DNA of 48,283 nucleotides from Alcaligenaceae bacterium (GTDB lineage: Bacteria > Pseudomonadota > Gammaproteobacteria > Burkholderiales > Burkholderiaceae_B). Where the stretch lies: assembly GCA_947378965.1 (NCBI GenBank), contig CANCMG010000024.1, positions 1 to 48,283 on the forward strand, given 5' to 3'. Below, in pieces: positions 9,485 to 17,819 of this stretch. The notes beneath the pieces were generated by a model. The model did no database searches. It was not told the origin of the DNA and was given only the letters and a program-made list of their open reading frames with translations. The position numbers and the translations under genes are program-made. Position 1 is the stretch's first letter. Every line of letters begins with the position of its first letter.

Positions 9485-10660
9485 CTAACGAGCCGAACGC
9501 CCCACATACAACAACGACTCGGGGGTCAGTTCGCTCAGCTGATTGATCCCCATCATTGCCATATTACGCATGACCTCTTGCTGCAGCAGTGAAATCCCGT
9601 GGGCAACACCTTCGGGGCCACCGACTGCTGCAGCATAATTAAAAGGTCGCCCTAAAAACACGCTGCGAGCACCAAGCGCCAAGGCCTTCATCATGTCGGT
9701 GCCGCGACGCACGCCACTATCGAGCATGACCGGGCCATCTTTGAACTGCTCAACGATCTGTGGCAACACGCGCAAGGGTGCGACGGCTCCATCCAATTGC
9801 CGGCCACCATGATTTGAGACGATCACACCGTCCATCCCGTACTGCCTCGCAAGTGCCGCATCAGCCTGATGCAAAATCCCTTTGATGACTAAGGGACCTT
9901 TCCAGCGTTTACGAATGTCGCGCACATGATCCCAACTTAACTGCCCGCGCGCTGTGAAATCACGCGCCACATTTGCTGAAATAATAGGTGCGCCGCGGGT
10001 CGCAAACGAGTTCTCAAAGTGAGGCATTCCGTGACACCACAATGTTTTGAGCAGCGTACCAAACAACCACCGTGGGTGCGTCACGCCCTGCCAGGCCAAG
10101 CGCAAGTTGGGTTGCAACGGCGTTGAAAACCCAGTGCGAACGTTGTTCTCACGATTCGATGAGGCGGGTGTGTCAACCGTCACCACAAGGGTTTCGAAGC
10201 CGGCTGCATCCACTCGATCGATCAAAGGAGCAATGTCTTCGGTCTTGCCATGTAAATAAGCCTGAAACCATGCGTCGGGTGCGTGCTCAATGAGCTCTTC
10301 CATTTTGATCAAAGACGAACCGCTCATGATCATCGGGATGTTGGCTTGCTTAGCCGCTTCGGCCAAAACGATGTCGCCACGGTACGCCGACATCGCGGTG
10401 ATTCCCATCGGTGCCATGCCGAAGGGCGCATCGTAGGTTTTGCCAAAAATTTCAACCTGCTGGCTGCGATTTGAGACATCAACCAACGTGCGTGGAATGA
10501 ATTCGTACTCGGCGAAAACATCTCGGTTGTCCCGCAACGAATGACAATCTTCGCAGGCTCCTGACACATAGCCAAAAATCGGGCGCGGCAGGCGCTTTTC
10601 AGCCTCGCGTTCGAAATCTGCCATGGATAAAATTTTTGCTAACGCTTTACTTTGTGTCAT
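9485..10660 (-). CDS. FMN-dependent alpha-hydroxyacid dehydrogenase (LldD/mandelate dehydrogenase family)
   Basis: 391-residue flavoenzyme of the L-lactate dehydrogenase / glycolate oxidase family, oxidising an L-2-hydroxyacid to the 2-oxoacid with FMN. The active-site segment SNHGGRQLD spans residues 282-290, with catalytic His284 and substrate Arg287. Lys260 (VIKG) stabilises the flavin, and the C-terminal DSGVRRGTD and LGARSVFLGRPF strands bind FMN phosphate. The N-terminal FGYVSGACED resembles the usual F-x-Y-x-x-GA-x-D start. The gene opens the hydroxyacid cluster, 27 bp after tcdA. The substrate could be L-lactate, mandelate or another hydroxyacid; the context favours something other than simple lactate. 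Confidence 0.9.
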   Translation of the reverse strand: MTQSKALAKILSMADFEREAEKRLPRPIFGYVSGACEDCHSLRDNRDVFAEYEFIPRTLVDVSNRSQQVEIFGKTYDAPFGMAPMGITAMSAYRGDIVLAEAAKQANIPMIMSGSSLIKMEELIEHAPDAWFQAYLHGKTEDIAPLIDRVDAAGFETLVVTVDTPASSNRENNVRTGFSTPLQPNLRLAWQGVTHPRWLFGTLLKTLWCHGMPHFENSFATRGAPIISANVARDFTARGQLSWDHVRDIRKRWKGPLVIKGILHQADAALARQYGMDGVIVSNHGGRQLDGAVAPLRVLPQIVEQFKDGPVMLDSGVRRGTDMMKALALGARSVFLGRPFNYAAAVGGPEGVAHGISLLQQEVMRNMAMMGINQLSELTPESLLYVGRSAR

Positions 10661-10687
10661 ATTGTTGTCGTGATTCGTTAATTATTG

Positions 10688-11530
10688 TTAGAGCGCGGCC
10701 GCAGCATGCGCGTGCAAGATAGTATTCACTGCTTCTGCCGCGGCCGCAAATCCCATCGCTGCTGTGACAGTAACCGTTGAACCATACCCAGCGCAAGACA
10801 GCCCTTGTAACGCCTGCCCCTCTGACTGTTGTTGCCACACTTCAGGCAACCGGGTGGGTTGGTCAACCCACAGCACTCGCACCCCCATTTTAGGCACACG
10901 CTTAAGTGCTTTGCCAGCGGCATTGGACGCACGCGCAAAACGATGATCACGCCTTAAGGTATTACGCACTCTGGCCAATAACGCGTCGTGGGTGGCCTGG
11001 GCAAGGTCCCCCACCTGCAAAGCCAATGAATTGGTTTTCCCGCCAGCCCCGCCGCAAACAATTAAGGCTTGTTGACGTGCGCGTGACTGCAGCACCATCG
11101 CGATCTTTGCTGCAACCTGGTCGGTACAGTCAAGCACGACGCTCAGTTCAACGGGCAGACACTGCTGCACATTGTCAGGTGTTAAAAAATCATCCACCAG
11201 CGTCAAGCGACAGTCGGGATGGATGCTTTGAATTCTTTGTGCCATCGCCGCAATCTTTGACTGCCCCAGGGTCTCGGTCAGCGCATGCACTTGTCGGTTA
11301 ATGTTGGATTCGGCAACGTGGTCGAGGTCGATCAAGGTGAGCGCCCCAATACCGCTGCGGGCCAACGCTTCGGCGGCCCAAGACCCCACACCGCCAATGC
11401 CCACGACTGCAACATGCGCGTGTTGCAGCGCAACGCCAGACTGAGCGCCGTACAGTCGGTCAAGCCCACCAAAGCGGCGCTCGACGTCAGAAGTGTGGCT
11501 CAATTGCTCTGTTACGAGGTCTTTTTGCAT
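10688..11530 (-). CDS. tcdA: tRNA threonylcarbamoyladenosine dehydratase (TcdA/CsdL-like)
   Basis: E1-like ThiF/MoeB-fold ATPase that cyclises t6A37 to ct6A in ANN-decoding tRNAs. The 280-residue length fits the family. A nucleotide-binding glycine motif GIGGVGS lies at 44-50, followed by the characteristic AAEALARSGIG. The conserved R-FGG-RLYG start (ERRFGGLDRLYG) and the YGSTVTVTAAMGF C-terminal segment are typical of TcdA. It is divergent from the MFS gene (71 bp shared upstream region) and may be co-transcribed with the downstream hydroxyacid genes, given the 27-bp gap, though the functions look unrelated. Confidence 0.9.
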   Translation of the reverse strand: MQKDLVTEQLSHTSDVERRFGGLDRLYGAQSGVALQHAHVAVVGIGGVGSWAAEALARSGIGALTLIDLDHVAESNINRQVHALTETLGQSKIAAMAQRIQSIHPDCRLTLVDDFLTPDNVQQCLPVELSVVLDCTDQVAAKIAMVLQSRARQQALIVCGGAGGKTNSLALQVGDLAQATHDALLARVRNTLRRDHRFARASNAAGKALKRVPKMGVRVLWVDQPTRLPEVWQQQSEGQALQGLSCAGYGSTVTVTAAMGFAAAAEAVNTILHAHAAAAL

Positions 11531-11601
11531 GATCTACCCAAAAAACCGCACGGCGCACTCGACAAGAGCGCGCGAGAGGAACACAATTTACCCTTAATAC
11601 T

Positions 11602-12840
11602 GTGAGCATGTCGCCCCCCCAACCTTCGCCCCAGCCTCTACCGTCTGCATTTGCCAGCGCGGGGGTTTTGTGTCTGTTGATCATGCTAGTGCACATTGCG
11701 CTTTCGGGCGGAAGAGTCGCCGTGACGCTTACCGCACTCGAACTCGGCCGCTCGACGCTTGAGGTAGGCATACTGATCGCGGTGTTTGCGCTTTTACCGA
11801 TGCTCTGTTCGGTTAAGGCCGGCCGCTTAATTGATGCGATCGGGCCTTTCAAGCCCATGCGGGCGAGCGCGATCATGGTCATTGTCGGGATCTTGGTGCC
11901 TTTCGTCTGGCAAAGCCTACCCTCTCTCATGATTGCTGCAGTATTGACTGGCTCGGGTCACATGACCTTTCAAATCGCAGTGCAGCGCCAGATGGGTCAA
12001 AGCACAGGCGAAGAACGCCTGCGCAATTTTTCGTGGCTCTCTTTAGCGATGGCTACCTCAGGGCTAGTCGGCCCGCTTGTCGCCGGGATCTCGATTGACC
12101 ATCTTGGGCACCGAAGCGCCTTTGCGTTGTTGGCTCTGTCACCGATTCTGTGTTTTGTGGGCGTCATGCGCATGAAGCGCTACCTCGTCAACTCTCATGT
12201 CAAGCTGCCAGCCAGTGAAGTCAAGCGCAGCGTCACCGACCTGTTTGCCAGCAAAGAACTGCGTAGGGTGTTTATTGCGAACATGCTGCTTTCAAGTGCC
12301 TGGGATACGCACGGCTTTGTCGTACCAATTTTTGGTGTCAGCGCAGGTTTGTCTGCCACAACCATTGGGCTCATTTTGGCGGCTTTTGCCTGCGCCACGA
12401 TCGTCATCCGCATCGTGCTGCCCTGGATTCAACGCCATATTCGCCCTTGGCAACTGATTCATGCTGCCTTGCTCGCCGCGGGCATCAACTTTTTACTCTA
12501 CCCGTTCTTATCGCAAGTTTGGATTTTGATGTCGATGTCTTTTGTGCTTGGCCTGGCCCTAGGCTCGACTCAACCTGGGATTTTGGCTCTTTTGCAGCAA
12601 TATGCGCCGCCCGGTCGCGCAGGCGAGGCGTTTGGTTTACGCATGGCTTTAATTAATGGCTGTCAAGTCGCGCTGCCACTGGCCTTCGGAGCCTTGGGTA
12701 CCGTGATGGGTGGCGTCATGCCGTTGTTTTGGATCACCGCCGCGGCACTTGGTGCAGGGCGCTGGTTCACCCGGGACGCCGAACAGACAAATAGCAGCAC
12801 ACCAGGACCACGCCCGCCCACTCCGCCAACGCCCAAATAA
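11602..12840 (+). CDS. Major facilitator superfamily transporter
   Basis: 412-residue integral inner-membrane protein with about twelve hydrophobic segments. The usual MFS loop-2 motif appears in altered form (KAGRLIDAIGPFKPM, matching G-x-x-x-D-R-x-G-R-R only in outline). A hydrophilic central loop near residues 190-210 (MRMKRYLVNSHVK) separates the two six-helix halves. The start is GTG 11602 or ATG 11608, which differ by two residues, and no strong ribosome site decides between them. The substrate cannot be assigned. chaC follows 5 bp later, so the two are probably co-transcribed. Confidence 0.85.
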   Translation: MSMSPPQPSPQPLPSAFASAGVLCLLIMLVHIALSGGRVAVTLTALELGRSTLEVGILIAVFALLPMLCSVKAGRLIDAIGPFKPMRASAIMVIVGILVPFVWQSLPSLMIAAVLTGSGHMTFQIAVQRQMGQSTGEERLRNFSWLSLAMATSGLVGPLVAGISIDHLGHRSAFALLALSPILCFVGVMRMKRYLVNSHVKLPASEVKRSVTDLFASKELRRVFIANMLLSSAWDTHGFVVPIFGVSAGLSATTIGLILAAFACATIVIRIVLPWIQRHIRPWQLIHAALLAAGINFLLYPFLSQVWILMSMSFVLGLALGSTQPGILALLQQYAPPGRAGEAFGLRMALINGCQVALPLAFGALGTVMGGVMPLFWITAAALGAGRWFTRDAEQTNSSTPGPRPPTPPTPK

Positions 12841-12845
12841 CACTT

Positions 12846-13514
12846 ATGTCCTCAGCGCAACCAGTCCCGCCCTCAGCCAGCACCTTTATACGCTGGACCG
12901 AACAAGAACGGCAAGCTTCGCTAAACGCGGCACTGAGCAACTGGCGCCCGGGGCAAGATCTTTGGATTTTTGGCTACGGTTCGTTGATCTGGCGACCCGA
13001 ATTTGAGTTTGCCGAGCAACGCGCGGCGACTCTCGACGGCTATCACCGCTCGTTGTGCCTTTGGTCACGTATCAATCGAGGCACACCTGAAGTTCCCGGA
13101 CTTGTCTTTGGGCTAGAACAGACAGGCACCTGCCAAGGCATGGTGTTCAAGATCCACAGCCAAAACGTCGAGCAGACCTTTGACGCCGTCTGGAAACGCG
13201 AAATGGGAACCGGCGCATATTTACCAAGCTGGCTCACCTGTGCAACCTCTCAGGGTGCTGTCACGGCAATGGCCTTTGTGATCGATCGACGTGGCCCTGC
13301 CTATGTCAAACAACCCCCTGAGGATGACTTAGTTGACATTATCTACCGTGCGCATGGCACCTATGGCTCGTGCTTCGATTACGTGACACAAACTGCCGTA
13401 TCGCTAGAAGCCGCAGGGATTTGCGACCAACATCTCGCCAACTTGACCGAGCGCCTGATACAGCGCCGGCAGCACCGCGATCAAATCGAACAGCAGCAAC
13501 AGTCGTCACACTAG
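12846..13514 (+). CDS. chaC: ChaC-like gamma-glutamylcyclotransferase
   Basis: Glutathione-specific gamma-glutamylcyclotransferase family, expected to degrade glutathione to 5-oxoproline and Cys-Gly in the cytosol. The substrate-binding loop FGYGSLIW is at residues 42-49 and the catalytic glutamate is Glu119 (WKREMGTG). The protein has 222 residues, close to bacterial ChaC. The C terminus is Gln-rich (IEQQQQSSH), running into a CAG/CAA-rich non-coding stretch. It starts 5 bp after the MFS gene. Confidence 0.92.
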   Translation: MSSAQPVPPSASTFIRWTEQERQASLNAALSNWRPGQDLWIFGYGSLIWRPEFEFAEQRAATLDGYHRSLCLWSRINRGTPEVPGLVFGLEQTGTCQGMVFKIHSQNVEQTFDAVWKREMGTGAYLPSWLTCATSQGAVTAMAFVIDRRGPAYVKQPPEDDLVDIIYRAHGTYGSCFDYVTQTAVSLEAAGICDQHLANLTERLIQRRQHRDQIEQQQQSSH

Positions 13515-13569
13515 CGACAGTGCAGTAGCGACAATCACAGCAACAGCCACCAGCGCGGCAACCGCAACA

Positions 13570-13589
13570 GCCAGCAATCGCCAGCAATC
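13570..13589 (+). repeat. 10-bp tandem duplication within a CAACAG-rich gap
   Basis: GCCAGCAATC occurs twice in direct succession. The 162-bp gap between chaC and pdxH is generally rich in CAG, CAA and GCGACA words, resembling a decayed simple repeat that begins in the chaC 3' codons. No gene is seen in the gap. Confidence 0.6.
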
Positions 13590-13631
13590 CCTTACGCCGG
13601 GAGTTGGTTGCCCACGGTACACTGAGGCTTG

Positions 13632-13652
13632 GGCACCCGATGGGAGCCTTTT
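13632..13652 (+). terminator. Weak terminator-like hairpin before pdxH
   Basis: GGCACCC, a three-base loop GAT, then GGGAGCC and TTTT. The stem has one A-A mismatch. It lies 25 bp before the pdxH ATG and could end chaC transcription or shape the pdxH leader. The short loop and short T-run keep confidence low. Confidence 0.3.
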
Positions 13653-13676
13653 CGGTTTACTTCACCTGGATTCATC

Positions 13677-14306
13677 ATGTCGATCGCGCATCTGCGACAA
13701 AGCTACGAAAAAGGGACTCTTCTTGAACAGGATGCCAAAGCCTCTCCTTATGAGCAGTTTGGGCTGTGGTTTGAGCAAGCACTCGAGCAAAACGTTCCTG
13801 AACCCACCACAATGACGTTGGCCACGGCCGACGCGCAGGGGCGCCCCTCAGCGAGAATCGTACTGCTCAAAGGTTTTGACGACGCAGGCTTTGTGTTTTA
13901 TACCAACTACAACTCGCGCAAAGGCCAGGATTTAGCTGTGCAGCCTTGGGCTAGCCTGAATTTTTTTTGGCAACAGCTTGAGCGTCAGGTACGCATTAAC
14001 GGACTGATCGACAAGGTGTCTGCGCAAGAGTCTGACGACTACTTTCACAGCCGCCCGCTCGGTTCGCGTCTGGGCGCCTGGGTCTCGGCGCAAAGCCAAC
14101 CCACAACGCTGGCTGCGCTCGAGGCCAACACCGAGGCCGTACAACAAAAATATGGTGAGCAACCTCCGCGTCCCCCTCACTGGGGCGGCTATCGTTTAGC
14201 CCCTGAATATTTTGAATTTTGGCAGGGGCGCCCTTCGCGCTTACACGACCGCCTTACCTATCAACGCTCTGGCACCAGCTGGGCACTCGAACGCATCTCT
14301 CCATAA
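13677..14306 (+). CDS. pdxH: Pyridoxamine 5'-phosphate oxidase
   Basis: FMN enzyme making pyridoxal 5'-phosphate from PNP or PMP. ATG 13677 gives 209 residues starting [17 protein letters not shown], the usual PdxH opening. Conserved features include [40 protein letters not shown] (FMN phosphate binding) and the C-terminal W-x-GYRL-x-P and [14 protein letters not shown] segments. A further upstream frame to 13629 is unlikely to be translated. The flavin reductase gene starts one base after the stop, so an FMN-linked operon is plausible. Confidence 0.96.
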   Translation: MSIAHLRQSYEKGTLLEQDAKASPYEQFGLWFEQALEQNVPEPTTMTLATADAQGRPSARIVLLKGFDDAGFVFYTNYNSRKGQDLAVQPWASLNFFWQQLERQVRINGLIDKVSAQESDDYFHSRPLGSRLGAWVSAQSQPTTLAALEANTEAVQQKYGEQPPRPPHWGGYRLAPEYFEFWQGRPSRLHDRLTYQRSGTSWALERISP

Positions 14307-14307
14307 C

Positions 14308-14814
14308 ATGACCGCCTCTGCACCAACTTTTGATTCTGCCTTTTTCCGAGCGACCCTTGGCCGCTTTCCGACCGGCGTAGCGGTCATTACCGCCAACCTT
14401 CCGGGCCAAGCGCCCGTTGGGCTGACCGTCAGTTCGTTTAACTCAGTGTCGCTTGAGCCGCCGCTCGTGCTCTTTAGTTTGTCGCGCGGCTCGTCATCCA
14501 TGGCGACTATGAAAGACTGCGAACGCTATGTCATCCACGTGATGAGTCATGAGCAGCTTGGGGTCTCTCATCGCTTCACTCGAGGCACTCCGGCAGAACG
14601 GTTTGCCGATATACCAATCGTCAAAGCGCCCGGCGGCTCACCACGCCTTGACCTACCCTGTGCCGCCTGGTTTGAATGTTTCAACCGCAGTCGCTACGAC
14701 GAAGGCGATCACATTATTTTTATTGGCGAAGTTGAACACTGCGAGCGCTCAGAGGCCTTACCTCTGGTGTACCACGCAGGTGGTTACGACCTTACCCCTA
14801 ATCTTCAAAAATAA
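14308..14814 (+). CDS. Flavin reductase-like (FMN-binding split barrel) protein
   Basis: 168-residue member of the flavin reductase domain family (RutF/HpaC type) that would reduce FMN or FAD with NAD(P)H for a partner monooxygenase. Conserved features are FRATLGRFPTGVAVITA, GLTVSSFNSVSLEPPLVLFSL and the late HIIFIGEVEHCE strand. ATG 14308 is preferred; the longer frame from 14212 would overlap pdxH. No flavin-dependent monooxygenase lies nearby, so the partner is unknown. Confidence 0.88.
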   Translation: MTASAPTFDSAFFRATLGRFPTGVAVITANLPGQAPVGLTVSSFNSVSLEPPLVLFSLSRGSSSMATMKDCERYVIHVMSHEQLGVSHRFTRGTPAERFADIPIVKAPGGSPRLDLPCAAWFECFNRSRYDEGDHIIFIGEVEHCERSEALPLVYHAGGYDLTPNLQK

Positions 14815-14823
14815 ATCGAAGTC

Positions 14824-15942
14824 ATGAGCGCAGATATTGATTGCATTGTGGTCGGTGCAGGCGTGGTCGGTTTGGCCATCGCCCGAGCCCTAGCCCAAAG
14901 CGGGCGTGAAGTCATGGTGGTAGACGCAGCCGAAGGGATTGGCACCGGCACCAGCGCGCGCAACTCAGAGGTGATTCACGCGGGCATTTATTATCCAGCC
15001 GGCAGCCTGAAGGCCCGCTTGTGCGTAGAAGGGCGTCATCTTTTATACGCCTACTGCGCTGAGCATGGTGTCAAGCACAAGCGCTTGGGCAAACTCATCG
15101 TAGCAACCAGCGAAGACGAGATCCCGACACTGACTGAAATCCTAAAAAAAGCGCACGTCAACGGCGTGACGGATATGGAACTGTTATCAGCCGCCCAGGC
15201 GCAAGCACTTGAGCCTGCCCTGTTTTGTACCGCAGCGCTACTCTCGCCCTCGACCGGGATCATCGACAGCCACGGCTTAATGCTGGCCTACCAAGGCGAC
15301 GCCGAAAACGCTGGTGCTCAGTGCGTGTTTCATACCCCACTTGTCTCGGGCAGCGTACGCAGCAATGGTGGTTTTGATTTGCAGTTTGGTGGGGCCGAGG
15401 CCATGGCGCTCTCGTGCAACGTGCTGATCAATGCCTCTGGGCTGCACGCGCCAACGTTGGCGCGCCAAATCAAAGGGATACCAGCGTCTTCCATCCCAAC
15501 AGAATACCTATGCAAAGGTAGCTACTTTAGTCTGCAAGGTCGCGCACCTTTCACGCGTCTGATTTACCCGACCCCACACCATGCGGGCTTGGGCGTGCAC
15601 CTGACACTTGATCTGGGTGGCCAAGCAAAGTTTGGACCAGACGTTCAATGGGTCGATCATGTGGATTACACGGTCGATCCATCTCGCTGCGAAGGGTTTT
15701 ATGAAGCAGTGCGTACCTATTGGCCGGGCATGCAAGACGGCACCTTGTCGCCGACCTACTCTGGGATTCGTCCCAAGATTTCTGGGCCCCATGAACCCGC
15801 AGCCGATTTTATGATTGCAGGGCCCGCAACGCATGGGATACCGGGCCTGGTGAATTTATTTGGCATTGAATCACCGGGCTTAACCTCAAGTCTGGCGATC
15901 GCAAAAGAGACTCTTGCATGCCTGTCACTGACTTCAACCTGA
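14824..15942 (+). CDS. lhgO: L-2-hydroxyglutarate dehydrogenase-like FAD oxidoreductase
   Basis: 372-residue DAO-superfamily flavoprotein. The FAD-binding beta-alpha-beta motif [19 protein letters not shown] opens the protein. The segments [23 protein letters not shown] and LCKGSYFSL, and the C-terminal YSGIRPKI with [19 protein letters not shown], are typical of the L-2-hydroxyglutarate dehydrogenase (LhgO/L2HGDH) group, which yields 2-oxoglutarate and passes electrons to quinone. Glutaryl-CoA dehydrogenase lies 3.8 kb downstream in the same direction, which fits glutarate/lysine catabolism. No CsiD homologue is in the window, so the symbol is tentative. Confidence 0.8.
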   Translation: MSADIDCIVVGAGVVGLAIARALAQSGREVMVVDAAEGIGTGTSARNSEVIHAGIYYPAGSLKARLCVEGRHLLYAYCAEHGVKHKRLGKLIVATSEDEIPTLTEILKKAHVNGVTDMELLSAAQAQALEPALFCTAALLSPSTGIIDSHGLMLAYQGDAENAGAQCVFHTPLVSGSVRSNGGFDLQFGGAEAMALSCNVLINASGLHAPTLARQIKGIPASSIPTEYLCKGSYFSLQGRAPFTRLIYPTPHHAGLGVHLTLDLGGQAKFGPDVQWVDHVDYTVDPSRCEGFYEAVRTYWPGMQDGTLSPTYSGIRPKISGPHEPAADFMIAGPATHGIPGLVNLFGIESPGLTSSLAIAKETLACLSLTST

Positions 15943-16067
15943 CCTTAGCCTGTCTTGCCCGCACGGGAGTCGTTTATAACGAATCGCGCGTGCTATCGCG
16001 CGCCGTATCAAGTCATGTCGAACACAAAATATTACTGAACGGCAGCAAAAGGGTAGTGATTAGATAA
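15918..16067 (+). CDS. Possible small protein, 49 residues, coupled to both neighbours
   Basis: An ATG at 15918, preceded by an AAAGAGA purine run, opens a frame of 49 codons starting [17 protein letters not shown]. It overlaps the end of the lhgO-like gene by 25 bp, and its TAA shares the A of the next gene's ATG (TAATG at 16065-16069). Without it the 124-bp gap would be empty. The product is basic toward the C terminus (NGSKRVVIR), has no obvious membrane segment and is not recognised. The stop-start overlap at both ends favours real translation, but a chance ORF remains possible. Confidence 0.4.
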   Translation: MPVTDFNLTLACLARTGVVYNESRVLSRAVSSHVEHKILLNGSKRVVIR

Positions 16068-17755
16068 TGACGAGCAATCATCTCGAGATTGAGCATCCTG
16101 TTCCTGATGCGCATGGTATCAACTTATTTGATGCAGACGCCGCACGCGATCTTCTGGCCTGCTATCTGCCACAAGATTTGCATCAACATTTGTTGCCACA
16201 CTTGCAACGGCTGGGTGCGTTAGCAGGCTCTTTACTCGATGATCTCGCTGGTATCGCAGACAAACATCCCCCGACACTGTCAGTGCGCACCCGCGCTGGT
16301 ATTGACACGTCGCAAGTCAATAAACACCCAGCTTACGTCGAGCTTGAGCGTTACGCCTACAGCGAGTTCGGCTTAGCAGCCATGTCGCATCGCGGCGGCG
16401 TATTGAACTGGCCCACACCCATGCCACCAACTGCCAAATACGCGCTCACGTATTTATTTGTGCAAGCTGAGTTTGGCTTGTGCTGCCCGGTCAGCATGAC
16501 CGACTCCTTGGCCCGCACATTGCGTAAATTTGGTGACCCGGCGTTGGTCGAAAAAGTCTTACCAATGGTCACAACTCAAGACTTTGACGCCTTGCATCAA
16601 GGCGCCATGTTTATGACAGAACAAGGCGCCGGATCAGACGTCAGCGCAACCGCCACGCAAGCCACTCAAGCGGCGGATGGTAGTTGGTCACTCACGGGCG
16701 ACAAGTGGTTTTGCTCAAACCCTGACGCGGGCTTTGCCATGGTGCTGGCACGTTCTGAAAACGTCGAGGGGCTCAAAGGCGTATCGCTGTTTTTACTACC
16801 GCGTACGCTGGTCGATGGTACGTACAACCATTACCGGATTTTGCGCTTAAAAGACAAATTAGGTACCCGTTCAATGGCAAGCGGCGAAATCCGGCTTGAA
16901 GGTGCCTTTGCCTGGTTAGTGGGCGAGCGCGGTCAGGGCTTTAAGCACATGGCCGACATGATCAATAACTCGCGCCTCTCAAACGGTGTGCGTGCCGCAG
17001 GCTTGATGCGACGCGCCCTCACCGAGGCACTTTACATTTCTAAGCACCGCCAAGCCTTTGGTAAGCGCCTGCTTGACATGCCCCTGATGCAACGCCAACT
17101 CAGCAAAATGGCGTTAGCCACTGAGCAGGCGCGCACCATGGTGTACCAAACCGCCCAGGCCTTAGCCGCAGCAGACAACGACCCAAGCAAGCGTCCGTTG
17201 ATGCGCATCATGACGCCTTTAATTAAATTTCGGGCGTGTCGCGACGCACGCAAGGTTGCGGGCGATGCGATGGAAGTGCGCGGCGGTTGCGGCTACATCG
17301 AAGAATGGAGCGACCCACGAGTACTGCGCGACGCCCACCTCGGTTCGATCTGGGAAGGCACCAGCAACATCGTCGCACTTGACGTGATCCGCGCGATTCA
17401 GCGCGAAGAATCGCTGCCCGCCTTGAGTGAGCATGTGCACGCGCTTTTGGCCGAGGGTGCGCCCGTCAGCGAAGAGCTCGCCGCGCTGCAAGCCGAGCGT
17501 ATCGACCAAGCTTTCAAATACGCGGCTGCAGTCGCCGATGAAAATCGCTCTGAACAGGCCCGCCAGGCCGCCACAGGGCTGTATCACGTAGCGACCATGG
17601 CCGCCATGCGCTGGGAGGCTAAACAGGCCAATATGCCCATGCGCAGCCATTTAGCAGACCTAATCCTCAAGCATCGTTTAGCAGCCCGTGACCCACTGCA
17701 AGGCGATAATCTGACTGACGCCGCCTTATGTGACTGGCTCTCTGAGACGGTCTAA
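16067..17755 (+). CDS. AidB-like acyl-CoA dehydrogenase
   Basis: 562-residue acyl-CoA dehydrogenase-superfamily flavoprotein of the AidB / isovaleryl-CoA-dehydrogenase-like group, longer than catabolic acyl-CoA dehydrogenases (about 380). MFMTEQGAGSDVSAT and WSLTGDKWFCSNPDA form the FAD-binding strand region, RLKDKLGTRSMASGEIRLEGA the mid-domain, and GSIWEGTSNIVALDVIRA the C-terminal conserved segment. An extra C-terminal helical region follows from about residue 440, as in AidB. The real substrate is uncertain: AidB itself is linked to alkylation protection, while paralogues are simply degradative. The ATG overlaps the stop of the small ORF by one base. Confidence 0.85.
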   Translation: MTSNHLEIEHPVPDAHGINLFDADAARDLLACYLPQDLHQHLLPHLQRLGALAGSLLDDLAGIADKHPPTLSVRTRAGIDTSQVNKHPAYVELERYAYSEFGLAAMSHRGGVLNWPTPMPPTAKYALTYLFVQAEFGLCCPVSMTDSLARTLRKFGDPALVEKVLPMVTTQDFDALHQGAMFMTEQGAGSDVSATATQATQAADGSWSLTGDKWFCSNPDAGFAMVLARSENVEGLKGVSLFLLPRTLVDGTYNHYRILRLKDKLGTRSMASGEIRLEGAFAWLVGERGQGFKHMADMINNSRLSNGVRAAGLMRRALTEALYISKHRQAFGKRLLDMPLMQRQLSKMALATEQARTMVYQTAQALAAADNDPSKRPLMRIMTPLIKFRACRDARKVAGDAMEVRGGCGYIEEWSDPRVLRDAHLGSIWEGTSNIVALDVIRAIQREESLPALSEHVHALLAEGAPVSEELAALQAERIDQAFKYAAAVADENRSEQARQAATGLYHVATMAAMRWEAKQANMPMRSHLADLILKHRLAARDPLQGDNLTDAALCDWLSETV

Positions 17756-17819
17756 AATCCATCCCGACACGATATGATGTCGAAATACCCTACTTCGCCC
17801 CATCACCAGAGCAAAAACC

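Noticed and set aside
15980-16010. CGCGCG-TGCTAT-CGCGCG hairpin as a terminator
   Set aside because: No T-run follows, the arms are self-complementary low-complexity CG, and the site lies within the coupled small ORF.
17765-17782. CGACA/TGTCG inverted repeat before the ThDP gene as an operator
   Set aside because: Only five-bp arms with an eight-base loop; expected by chance in this sequence length.
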